Assembly: GCA_963700925.1 (NCBI GenBank)
Contig: OY969553.1
Location: forward strand, 1-64,000
Origin: CAWJMD01 sp963700925
GTDB lineage: Bacteria; Actinomycetota; Actinomycetes; Actinomycetales; CAWJMD01
Direction: 5' to 3'
Length of the DNA stretch: 64,000 nt
A program made the position numbers and the translations under genes. Position 1 is the stretch's first letter. Each line of letters opens with the position of its first letter. Below, piece after piece: positions 50,964 to 58,577 of this stretch. Under the pieces are notes generated by a model, which was not told the DNA's origin, did no database searches, and saw only the letters and a program-made list of their open reading frames with translations.

Positions 50964-51929
50964 TCAGTCGATCAGGGTGCGACCGGTCAGCCTGAGGAAC
51001 ACGTCCTCGAGCGTCGAGCGCCGGACCAGGCTGGACAGGGGCTGCAGACCACGGTCGTGCACGGACGTCATGGCCTTGTCGCCGTTGTCGACGTACAGCA
51101 GCAGCCGGTCGGGCAGCACTTCCACCCGGTCGGCGATGCCGTCGACCTCGGCAGCGAACGGCTCGTGGTCGTCGACGGAGAACCTCAGCTCGAGCACCTC
51201 GCGTGTGGAGTGCTCCTCGATCAGGCTGCGAGGGGATCCCGCGGCGACGATGAGCCCGTGGTCCATCACGACCAGGCGATCGCAGAGCTGCTCCGCCTCG
51301 TCCATGTAGTGCGTCGTCAGGACGAGGGTCACGCCTGAGCGCTTCAGCCGGAACAGCCTGTCCCACAACGCATGTCGTGCCTGAGGATCGAGGCCGGTCG
51401 TGGGCTCGTCCAAGAGGAGGATGCGGGGCGCGTTGATGAGTGAGCGGGCGATGGTGAGGCGGCGCTTGAGGCCGCCCGACAGCGGCTCGACCCGTGACTT
51501 CGCGCGCTCGGTCAGCTGAGCGAACTCGAGCAGCTCGGCCGTGCGCTCGCGTACGAGTGCGCGCGGCAGCCCGAAGTACCGTCCGTAGATCAGCATGTTC
51601 TCCTCGACGGTGAGCTCCTCGTCGAGAGTGTCGCTCTGGGGCACCACGCCCAGCTGCGACCTGATCTGGGGGCCGTGCATGGCGGGGTCGAGTCCGAGGA
51701 CGCTGAGCGACCCGCTGGAGGGCGGTGACACGCACCCGATCATGCGCATCGTCGACGACTTGCCGGCGCCGTTCGGGCCGAGGAAGCCGAAGAACTCGCC
51801 GCGCTCGACGTCCACGTCGATGCCCCGAACCGCCTCGAGGTCGCCGAAGGACTTGGTCAGGTCACGCGCGCGGATGAGCACGTCGGGTGAGCCAGGCACG
51901 TCGGCGACGCTACTCGCCGCCCCCGACAC
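50964..51929 (-). CDS. ABC exporter ATPase, DrrA/CcmA-like
   Basis: A 321-residue ATPase from GTG 51929; the longer upstream frame covers repeat DNA and is not conserved. Walker A GFLGPNGAGKSSTMRMIGCV, Q-loop LGVVPQSDTLDEELTVEEN, signature LSGGLKRRLTIARSLI, Walker B RILLLDEPTTGLDPQARHAL and His-loop LTTHYMDEAEQLCDR. A C-terminal domain with STREVLELRFSV follows, as in NodI/DrrA proteins. First gene of a four-gene operon with two permeases and the TIGR02569-like gene. Confidence 0.92.
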   Translation of the reverse strand: MSGAASSVADVPGSPDVLIRARDLTKSFGDLEAVRGIDVDVERGEFFGFLGPNGAGKSSTMRMIGCVSPPSSGSLSVLGLDPAMHGPQIRSQLGVVPQSDTLDEELTVEENMLIYGRYFGLPRALVRERTAELLEFAQLTERAKSRVEPLSGGLKRRLTIARSLINAPRILLLDEPTTGLDPQARHALWDRLFRLKRSGVTLVLTTHYMDEAEQLCDRLVVMDHGLIVAAGSPRSLIEEHSTREVLELRFSVDDHEPFAAEVDGIADRVEVLPDRLLLYVDNGDKAMTSVHDRGLQPLSSLVRRSTLEDVFLRLTGRTLID

Positions 51930-51956
51930 GCGGCGAACGACTTGCCCGCCCCCCTT

Positions 51957-52067
51957 GCTCCTCCAGCCCACACTCCCGCCGTGGCGTGCTCCTCCTGCCC
52001 ACGCTTCGCGACGTGTTTCGTGTGGGTGGGAGGAGCGAGCTGCGGGCGACATGTGGGTAGGAGGAGC
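51957..52067. repeat. Four copies of a 15-bp motif in inverted pairs
   Basis: GCTCCTCCAGCCCAC (51957-51971) and GCTCCTCCTGCCCAC (51988-52002) in one orientation, GTGGGTGGGAGGAGC (52022-52036) and GTGGGTAGGAGGAGC (52053-52067) in the other. The inner pair can form a hairpin with a 19-base loop, and the outer pair can extend it. It lies between the divergent ABC operon and the kinase gene. Confidence 0.85.
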
Positions 52068-52166
52068 AAGGGTTGAGAGCGGGCGGACGGGTACCTGCGG
52101 GGTAGCCGCCGGATGAGACCCCAGGGCGACGACAGGGGCCGGACGCCGCACCTACGCTCGACAGCG

Positions 52167-53495
52167 ATGAGCGACAACGAGGACGAGCAGGCCCACGCGG
52201 CCCAGGTGACCGAGCCGGTCATTGACACACCGACCGGCCCAGTGACCGGCCCAGTGACCGGCCCAGTGACCGGCCCAGTGACCGGCCCAGTGACCGGCCC
52301 AGTGACCGGCCCAGCGACAGACGACAGGTCAGCGGGTGGGCTCGCGCTGCCTGCCGACGCGGTCGCCGACGTCGTCGCGGGCATCACGGAGGCAGCCGTC
52401 GGACCCGTCCGCCCGCCGCCCCCATGGATGCGGTGGCCCCTGCTGTGGTGGCACCGCCTGATCGCGCTCGTCGTCGTCTTCGCCGCAGGCTTCGGACTGT
52501 TCGACGCGACGACGGCCCAGCTCGAGGCGCTCGGGATGGCGTATCTCCCGGCCGCCCTGGTGGGCGCTGCCCAGACGCTCGCGCTGGTCGCCGTGTCGAT
52601 AGCACCCTTGCTGGGATGGCGGTGGCTGTGCCTGACCCTCCTGGCGGGGCAGGTGCTGATGCCCTCCAGCGAGTGGCCGTGGCCGGTCACGTCGATGGTG
52701 CTGCTGGCCCTGCTGGTCTACCTCGTCGCCAGCACCGAACCGCGGCGCGTGGGCATCGGGGTCTGGGTCCTGACCACGGCGGTGGTGCTCGTGCCGGCAT
52801 GGGTGATCGGCGATCTCCCACTGCCCGTCGTCGTGGTGCTCAGCGCCGTCGTGGCTGTCCTGGTGCTGCTGGGCGACACCGTCCGCGACCGGCGCGTCGT
52901 GCGGTCGCGGCTGGAGAGCGCAACAGTCCAGCGCCGCCAGGACCTGGCGCGGCAGGCCGTTCTCGAGGAGCGGTCACACATCGCCCGTGAGCTGCACGAC
53001 GTGGTCGCCCACCACATGTCGATGATCGCAGTGCAGGCCGAGGCCGCCCCGCTGCGTTACCCCGACCTCACCCCGGAGGTTGCGCAGACGTTCGTCGTGA
53101 TCCGCGACGCGTCTCGCGAGGCGCTCGGCGAGATGCGCCGGGTGGTCGGCGTCCTCCGCAACGACGGAGAGGCAGCCGACCGCACGCCGATCCCGGGCAC
53201 CGACCAGCTGACCGCACTCGTCGAGGCGTCGCGTCGGGCCGGCATGCCGGTGCAGCTCGTCGTGACGGGGGACGTGCGTCCGCTGCCCCCGGCCGTCGAC
53301 GTGTCGGTCTACCGGGTGGTGCAGGAGGCCTTGAGCAACGCCCGACGGCATGCTCCGGGTGCCACGGTAAGCGTCGAGATCGCCTACCTGCCAGACCAAC
53401 TGAGCGTGCGCGTCGTCGACGACGGCCTCGTCCGCGTGTCAGCCGGAGACTCGGCTGACTCGGACATCGACGGATGGGACGAAGCCGATGCGTGA
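52167..53495 (+). CDS. Histidine kinase part 1: membrane sensor, H-box and front half of ATPase domain
   Basis: A 442-residue NarL-type sensor kinase from ATG 52167. An acidic tail contains seven TGPV-type repeats (about residues 22-50). About six hydrophobic segments follow (residues 95-245), then the HisKA_3 H-box EERSHIARELHDVVAHHMSM with H277. The ATPase N-box is VVQEALSNARRHAPGA and the D-box is VRVVDDG. The protein then stops after an acidic stretch, without the G-box needed to hold ATP. That G-box (GHGLVGMRERI) occurs in the next, overlapping gene. The protein is unlikely to phosphorylate itself alone. See the next entry. Confidence 0.85.
   Translation: MSDNEDEQAHAAQVTEPVIDTPTGPVTGPVTGPVTGPVTGPVTGPVTGPATDDRSAGGLALPADAVADVVAGITEAAVGPVRPPPPWMRWPLLWWHRLIALVVVFAAGFGLFDATTAQLEALGMAYLPAALVGAAQTLALVAVSIAPLLGWRWLCLTLLAGQVLMPSSEWPWPVTSMVLLALLVYLVASTEPRRVGIGVWVLTTAVVLVPAWVIGDLPLPVVVVLSAVVAVLVLLGDTVRDRRVVRSRLESATVQRRQDLARQAVLEERSHIARELHDVVAHHMSMIAVQAEAAPLRYPDLTPEVAQTFVVIRDASREALGEMRRVVGVLRNDGEAADRTPIPGTDQLTALVEASRRAGMPVQLVVTGDVRPLPPAVDVSVYRVVQEALSNARRHAPGATVSVEIAYLPDQLSVRVVDDGLVRVSAGDSADSDIDGWDEADA
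52233..52316 (+). repeat. Seven 12-bp tandem repeats inside the kinase gene
   Basis: ACCGGCCCAGTG repeated seven times (the last copy ends in CAGCG), coding for TGPV units. The copies are identical at DNA level, so the array is recent and could change length. Confidence 0.95.
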
Positions 53496-54222
53496 CCGCG
53501 TGCGCCGCGCCTGGCACGGCACGCTGTACCTGCTGGCAGGCCTCCCGATGGCGCTCGCTGCGGTTCCGTTGGCCGTGCTGACCACGGTCGCGATGCTGCT
53601 GACGGTCGTCCTGGTCGGCGGCGTGCTCCTCGCCATCGTCGCGCCGCTCGACCGTGCCCTTGCCGGGCTGCAGCGCAGGCGTACGGGCAGGTGGACCGGC
53701 CGCCCCGTCCCCGAGCTCTATGCCCGTACCGGCGGCACCCTCGTGACGCGAGTCGAGGCGACATTCCGTGACCCGGCCACCTGGCGAGACCTGCTCTGGC
53801 TGTGGCTGTTTGCCGTCCTCGGACTGCTCGGCGGGCTCCTCTGCTGGGTTCCGCTTCTGGCACCCCGCCTGGCAGGGCTGGTCGCAGGTCTCTCGCGCCG
53901 GCTGCTCAGCCCGACCGCACGGGCCGTGAGGCGTGCGGCCGAACGCGATCGTCACGACGCGGGCGGCCACGGGCTCGTCGGGATGAGAGAGCGGATCACC
54001 ACGATCGGCGGCACGTTTCATTCCGGGCCACGCGCGGACGGTCGTGGCTTCGAGGTGCTCGTCGAGATCCCCCTGGCTGCGGTCGATTCCGTCGAGCGAG
54101 TCGACCCAGTCGACCGAGTCGACCCCGTCGATCCCGTCGATCCCGACACGACCGAGTCAGCCGAGCGAGCCGAGCGAGCTGAGCCGGCCGAGGAGGCCAC
54201 GCCTGGCAGAGTGGGGGCATGA
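53488..54222 (+). CDS. Histidine kinase part 2: membrane sensor domain joined to back half of ATPase domain
   Basis: A 244-residue protein starting at ATG 53488, inside the end of part 1 (ATGCGTGA, 8-base overlap). Residues 1-150 resemble the PF13796-type sensor of actinobacterial kinases (RVRRAWHGTLYLLAGLPMAL, two pairs of hydrophobic segments, EATFRDPATWRDLLWLWLFA). Residues 158-200, GGHGLVGMRERITTIGGTFH then FEVLVEIPLAA, are the G-box and final strands of a NarL-type kinase ATPase domain, with no H-, N- or D-box. The tail is a VDPVDRVDPVDPVDP-like and AERAERAE-like low-complexity run. The natural inference is that a sensor-domain segment was inserted into the ATPase domain and a new start arose, splitting one kinase into two proteins. 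Confidence 0.8.
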   Translation: MRDRVRRAWHGTLYLLAGLPMALAAVPLAVLTTVAMLLTVVLVGGVLLAIVAPLDRALAGLQRRRTGRWTGRPVPELYARTGGTLVTRVEATFRDPATWRDLLWLWLFAVLGLLGGLLCWVPLLAPRLAGLVAGLSRRLLSPTARAVRRAAERDRHDAGGHGLVGMRERITTIGGTFHSGPRADGRGFEVLVEIPLAAVDSVERVDPVDRVDPVDPVDPDTTESAERAERAEPAEEATPGRVGA

Positions 54223-54908
54223 CCATCCGGCTGCTGCTCGTCGACGACCAGGCGATGGTGCGGGACGGTCTCGCGGCAGTGCTGAGCAGCGCACCCGATC
54301 TCGAGGTGGTCGGGCAGGCCGGTGACGGCGCCCAGGCGGTCGAGCTGGCGAGGGTGCTGCACCCCGACGTCGTCGTGATGGACATCCGCATGCCCGTGAT
54401 GGACGGCCTCGCGGCCACCCGAGAGATCGTGGCTGCCAGCGAAGGATCGGAAGGCGGCGAACCCTCGCAGGACGGCCCGAAGGTGCTGGTGCTCACCACT
54501 TTCGACCTCGACGAGTACGTCTACGAGGCGCTTGCCGCGGGTGCCAGCGGGTTCATGCTCAAGGACGCCCCGGCTGCCGACCTGATCGCTGCCGTGCGCG
54601 TCGTCGCCTCCGGCGAGGCCCTGCTCGCCCCGTCGGTGACCCGGCGGCTGATCGACGACGTCGCGCGCCGTCGCCGCACCCGTGTCGGTGCCCGGCCCGA
54701 GGCGGTCGCCGACCTGACCCCTCGAGAGCACGACGTTCTACGGCTGATCGCGCGCGGGCTCTCCAACGCCGAGATCGCGGCGGAGCTCGTGCTCGCCGAG
54801 CAGACGGTCAAGACGCATGTCGGACGCGTGCTCCTCAAGCTCGGCCTGCGTGATCGTACGCAGGCCGTCGTGTTCGCCTACCAGAACGGCCTGGTCACCG
54901 GCGTCTGA
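54219..54908 (+). CDS. NarL/LuxR-family response regulator
   Basis: A 229-residue regulator whose ATG 54219 overlaps the end of kinase part 2. The receiver domain has RLLLVDDQAMVRDGLAAVLS (acidic pocket), DVVVMDIRMPVMDG (phospho-Asp), VLVLTTFDLDEYVYEALAAG and FMLKDAPAADL (conserved Lys). An unusual 12-residue insert (SEGSEGGEPSQD) lies before the fourth strand. The C-terminal LuxR helix-turn-helix reads LTPREHDVLRLIARGLSNAE ... LAEQTVKTHVGRVLLKLGLR. Partner of the split kinase; the divergent ABC exporter is a plausible target. Confidence 0.93.
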   Translation: MTIRLLLVDDQAMVRDGLAAVLSSAPDLEVVGQAGDGAQAVELARVLHPDVVVMDIRMPVMDGLAATREIVAASEGSEGGEPSQDGPKVLVLTTFDLDEYVYEALAAGASGFMLKDAPAADLIAAVRVVASGEALLAPSVTRRLIDDVARRRRTRVGARPEAVADLTPREHDVLRLIARGLSNAEIAAELVLAEQTVKTHVGRVLLKLGLRDRTQAVVFAYQNGLVTGV

Positions 54909-55053
54909 CCGGCTGTCGCGGCACCTCCGTCTCGATGGGCGTCACTCCCAGGTAGCACCAACCGATACCAACGGAGCAGCACCAAGGAGCCACTGGCAGA
55001 ACGGCTCTCGCGGGTGATGCCCTCTCGGCCCTCGCGTTCCTAGCGTCGTCGGC

Positions 55054-55983
55054 ATGAACCTCACGACTCTCATCGGCGTCACCATGGCCGCCCTTCTGCT
55101 TCCCCTTCCCGCCCTGTCGGCCAGGCACGAGCCGGCCACGACACCCCTGGAGTACCGCCCCGGCGTCACGTCCGGCGTGCTCGCCGACGACCCGGCCGCC
55201 GACGGGCGACGCGTCGAGGTGGTCGGCGACCTCGCGACGGCCGACCACGTGGCCGTCCTGGTGCCGGGCGCAGACCACGACACCGCCCTCTTCCCAACGG
55301 CCGACGGCGTTCTCGGCCAGGCGCGACTACTGTTCGATGACATGGTGGCCGCCAGCGCGCAGGCCGAGGAGCCGACCGAGGTGGCAGTCGTCGCCTGGCT
55401 GGGCTACGACACCCCCGAGCGGATGGACCTGCAGGTCGCACTCTCCGACCGCGCCGTGCCGGGTGCCGCCGAGCTGGCCCGGTTCTCCCGAGTGCTGACT
55501 GACCTGGTGCCTGAGGCGGCGGACACCACCTGGCTGTGCCACAGCTACGGCACGGTCGTCTGCGGACGGGCCCTGCGTGACCACGACCCTGTCGACCCGG
55601 ACGCCGTGGTGCTGCTGGCCTCGGCAGGTACCGATGCCCGACGGGTCGCCGACCTCGACACCACGGCCGAGGTGTGGGCGGCGCGCACCACGGACGACCC
55701 GGTGAGGCTCGTCCCGAACGTGCGCGTGCTCGGCTTCGGCCACGGTCGAGACCCGCTCGACCCCGAGTTCGGCGCCACCGCATTCGATCTCGGCTCGGCC
55801 CGCGGACACAGCGGGTACTACACACATCCGGACGCGATCGCCGTCCTCTCGTCGCTCGTCCGCACGGGTGAGCCGACTGAGGCGTCCCGTGGCGAGCAAA
55901 GCGTGAAGACTTCGGCGTCACTGCGGCACCAAAGTCTTCGCGCGTCAGCGTCCGCCACCCTGCTCGGCGCTGGTGACCGGTGA
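55054..55983 (+). CDS. Exported DUF1023-type alpha/beta hydrolase
   Basis: A 309-residue protein with a Sec signal peptide (MNLTTLIGVTMAALLLPLPA) and the DUF1023 alpha/beta-hydrolase core: ADHVAVLVPGADHDTALF, VAVVAWLGYDTPERM, and the nucleophile elbow CHSYGTVVCGRAL (Ser in H-S-Y-G). A catalytic His is likely in ARGHSGYYTHPDAIAVL. The last 30 residues (EQSVKTSASLRHQSLRASAS) are atypical and encoded by a palindromic repeat. Likely a lipase/esterase-like enzyme; substrate unknown. Coupled to the acyltransferase by a GTGA overlap. Confidence 0.85.
   Translation: MNLTTLIGVTMAALLLPLPALSARHEPATTPLEYRPGVTSGVLADDPAADGRRVEVVGDLATADHVAVLVPGADHDTALFPTADGVLGQARLLFDDMVAASAQAEEPTEVAVVAWLGYDTPERMDLQVALSDRAVPGAAELARFSRVLTDLVPEAADTTWLCHSYGTVVCGRALRDHDPVDPDAVVLLASAGTDARRVADLDTTAEVWAARTTDDPVRLVPNVRVLGFGHGRDPLDPEFGATAFDLGSARGHSGYYTHPDAIAVLSSLVRTGEPTEASRGEQSVKTSASLRHQSLRASASATLLGAGDR
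55901..55943. repeat. Inverted repeat at the 3' end of the DUF1023 gene
   Basis: GCGTGAAGACTTCGG (55901-55915) and CCAAAGTCTTCGCGC (55929-55943) pair at 13 of 15 positions around a 13-base loop. The repeat is inside coding sequence and accounts for the atypical protein tail. Confidence 0.7.
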
Positions 55984-57275
55984 AGGCGATCACGCGCGCA
56001 GCCGAGCGGCTCGACGCCAGCACTCCCCCCGACCGCGACCGAGCCGTCGACGGCCTCCGCGCACTGGCGCTGACCGGCGTCGTCGTCGGGCACTGGTTGG
56101 TCGGGGGGCTGATGGTGAGCGCGGACGGGCTGGTGATCACCAGCCCACTCGCGGCGATGTCCTGGCTGTCGCCGGCGTCATGGATCCTGCAGATGCTGGG
56201 GCTGTTCTTCCTCGTCGGGGGACGGGTGGCAGCGCTGGGGTGGAACCGCACGCGTGATCGGGCACGCGAGGCGGCACTGGTCAACGGATCCGACCCCGCG
56301 GAGTCGGCCGTCTACCGCCAGTGGTTGCGCGCCCGCCTGACACGCCTCACGCGTCCGGTGATTGCCGTTGTCGTTGTCGGCGCCGCGCTGCTGCCGGTGC
56401 TCTCCGTGATGGGGGTGCCGAACCGCACGCTGCTCAGCGCCGTGACCCTGGTCGTGCAACCCCTGTGGTTCGTGGCCGTCTACCTCGGCGTGACCGCCCT
56501 GACCCGTGCGCTCGTCGCAGCCGACCGTCGATGGGGACTGTGGGCTTGCGTTCCCGGTGTGCTGGTGGTTGCCGCCGTCGATCTGGCGCGCTACGGCCCC
56601 TGGGCCGACCAGGTGCCGGACGGCATCGCCTGGCTGACCGTGCTGCCCGGCTACGGCATCGGCTACCAGCTCGGGATCGCCTGGGCCGCAGGTCGTTTCG
56701 ACCGCCTCGCGTCTGCCTGGCTGCTCGCAGGAGCGGGGGCGGCGCTGTTCGCCGTGCTCGTGACCGTGGGTGGTTACCCGTCCAGCATGGTGGGCGTGCC
56801 CGGTGAGGTGCGGGGCAACGCGCACCCGCCGTCGCTGCTGGTGGTGGCACTTGCGGCGGCACAGTGCGGCGTCGCCATCACGGCACATGGGCGCGTGCAG
56901 CAGCTGCTGAGGCGGCGCGTGCTCTGGGCGGGCGTCGTGGCGGTGAACCTGGCGGCCCTCAGCATCCTGTGCTGGCACCAGGTCGCCGCGCTGATCCCGT
57001 CGGTGACTGCCGCACAGGCGGGCTGGGTGGTCCCGGGCCTCACAGACGCGCCTGACTCCCCCGGCTGGCTGCTCGCTCGGTTCGCCTGGTTCCCGCTGCT
57101 CCTGCTGCTCCTGGTCGTGCTCTGCCGCCTCGTGCGCCCCTTCGAGTCGGGTCGCCCGTCGGACGCGCTGCGCCCGTTCAGGCGGCTGCGCCCAGCGGCG
57201 CCGTCGGTCCCGTCCGAGCAGCCCTCAGCATCAGGAACAACACCGGCACCAGCAGCACACCCGCCGAGACGCTGA
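55980..57275 (+). CDS. Acyltransferase family 3 membrane protein
   Basis: A 431-residue integral membrane protein from GTG 55980. The family opening RDRAVDGLRALALTGVVVGH carries the key Arg and His; around ten hydrophobic segments follow, with FFLVGGRVAAL and RARLTRLTRPVIAVVVVGAA typical of acyltransferase 3. Such enzymes acetylate or succinylate sugars, lipids or antibiotics at the membrane. The C-terminal 50 residues are Pro/Ser/Arg-rich and overlap the opposite-strand MFS gene by 98 bp. Confidence 0.85.
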   Translation: MKAITRAAERLDASTPPDRDRAVDGLRALALTGVVVGHWLVGGLMVSADGLVITSPLAAMSWLSPASWILQMLGLFFLVGGRVAALGWNRTRDRAREAALVNGSDPAESAVYRQWLRARLTRLTRPVIAVVVVGAALLPVLSVMGVPNRTLLSAVTLVVQPLWFVAVYLGVTALTRALVAADRRWGLWACVPGVLVVAAVDLARYGPWADQVPDGIAWLTVLPGYGIGYQLGIAWAAGRFDRLASAWLLAGAGAALFAVLVTVGGYPSSMVGVPGEVRGNAHPPSLLVVALAAAQCGVAITAHGRVQQLLRRRVLWAGVVAVNLAALSILCWHQVAALIPSVTAAQAGWVVPGLTDAPDSPGWLLARFAWFPLLLLLLVVLCRLVRPFESGRPSDALRPFRRLRPAAPSVPSEQPSASGTTPAPAAHPPRR

Positions 57276-58548
57276 GCCAGGTGAAGCCGCCCAGCTCGAG
57301 GACGGGCCCCGACAGCACCCCCGCCGCCGCCGCGCAGATGCCGATGACCAGGTCGCCCGCGCCCTGCACCGAGGTGCGGATCTCCTCCGGGACGGACGCA
57401 GACATCAGCGACGACCCGGCCACGAGGCAGGCGCTCCAGCCGACCCCGAGCAGCCCCAGCGCCACTGCGACCTGGCCGTGGTCGGCAGCGCCAGCGGTGG
57501 CTGCAGTGGCCAGCGAGGCCGCGAGCACCGCGGTGCCGACCCCGATCACGGTCACGGGGCCGAACCGGTCAACGCCCCAGCCGAAGATCGGGCTCAGCGC
57601 GTACATGCCGGCGATGTGCAGGCTGATCACCAGGCCGATCACCTGCAGGCTCGCGTGCCCGGCTCCGAGGTGCACCGGTGTCATCACCATCACCCCGACC
57701 ATCACGGAGTGTCCCCCGGCGGTGGCGACCAGCCCGAGCAGCGCGCGCGGGATGGCGACCACCTGGCGCAGGACAGCCCACGTCCCTTGCCCCGAGTCGG
57801 GCCCCCGGAGCGGCGAATCGCCGGCAATTGGCCCCGGGTCGGCCCCCTGGAGCGGCGAATAGCCCGCGATTCGCCCAGGCTCGGAGGGCTCGGAGGAGGT
57901 GGGTAGTGGCTGGGCCCCGGGCGGTGGCGGGACCGTCGCGCGCGAAAGCCCCAGCAAGACGACCACGGCCGCCGCAACGAACGCGACCATCGAGAACAGG
58001 TACGGCCCCGACAGGGGCGGCACGCCGAACTGGCCCCCCAGCGTCCCACCAGCCGACGAGAGGTTCGGGCCGGCGATCGAGCCGATCGTGGTCGCCCAGA
58101 CGACGATCGACAGTGCTCGGCCGCGACGGTCGGCTGCCACCCCATCGGTCGCGGCGTAGCGCGCCTGCATGCCGGCCGCCGTGCCACCCCCGAACAGGCA
58201 GATCGCGACGAGCAGCAGCCAGAACTGGTCGGCCACAGCCGCGAGCACGGCGAGTACCGCGCCGACGAAACCGAGCCCGTAGCCCGCGGAGAGGGCCACG
58301 CCCCGACCCCTGTCGCGGGCCAGGTTCGCCAGCGGCACCGCCAGCAGTGCCCCGCCCAGCACGCCCGCGGTCTGCGCCAGACCTGACAACGAGGTGGACC
58401 CCGAGACCTCTTGCGCGAGAAGCCCTCCGACCGCGATGCCGCTGGCCACGCCGACCCCACCCAGCACCTGTCCGGCGACGAGCACGCCCACGCGGCGCCG
58501 CTCACCTCGGGCGGCCGCCTTGGTCGTGCCAGCGCGGCTCGTCACCAC
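57178..58548 (-). CDS. MFS transporter with repeat-derived central loop
   Basis: A 456-residue MFS protein with twelve hydrophobic segments; VLVAGQVLGGVGVASGIAVG starts the first and GWGVDRFGPVTVIGVG is the conserved inter-helix loop of the second half. The cytoplasmic loop between the halves (about residues 205-260) contains two similar units, GRIAGYSPLQGADPG and GPIAGDSPLRGPDSG, encoded by the dispersed palindromic repeat at 57812-57876. Substrate unknown. It starts 29 bp after DUF2252, so DUF3046-DUF2252-MFS may be one operon. Confidence 0.87.
   Translation of the reverse strand: MVTSRAGTTKAAARGERRRVGVLVAGQVLGGVGVASGIAVGGLLAQEVSGSTSLSGLAQTAGVLGGALLAVPLANLARDRGRGVALSAGYGLGFVGAVLAVLAAVADQFWLLLVAICLFGGGTAAGMQARYAATDGVAADRRGRALSIVVWATTIGSIAGPNLSSAGGTLGGQFGVPPLSGPYLFSMVAFVAAAVVVLLGLSRATVPPPPGAQPLPTSSEPSEPGRIAGYSPLQGADPGPIAGDSPLRGPDSGQGTWAVLRQVVAIPRALLGLVATAGGHSVMVGVMVMTPVHLGAGHASLQVIGLVISLHIAGMYALSPIFGWGVDRFGPVTVIGVGTAVLAASLATAATAGAADHGQVAVALGLLGVGWSACLVAGSSLMSASVPEEIRTSVQGAGDLVIGICAAAAGVLSGPVLELGGFTWLSVSAGVLLVPVLFLMLRAARTGPTAPLGAAA
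57812..57876. repeat. Dispersed palindromic repeat, copy 2 (inside MFS gene)
   Basis: GGCGAATCGCCGGCAATTGG and GGCGAATAGCCCGCGATTCG, then CCC; half-units 42 bp apart, matching the copy at 33591-33657. The insertion keeps the MFS reading frame. Confidence 0.75.
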
Positions 58549-58577
58549 TTCCTTCTCGGCGTCGATGACTGGCCGCC

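Noticed and set aside
52233..52316. Tandem repeats as a CRISPR array
   Set aside because: Units are 12 bp, contiguous and coding, with no spacers and no cas genes.
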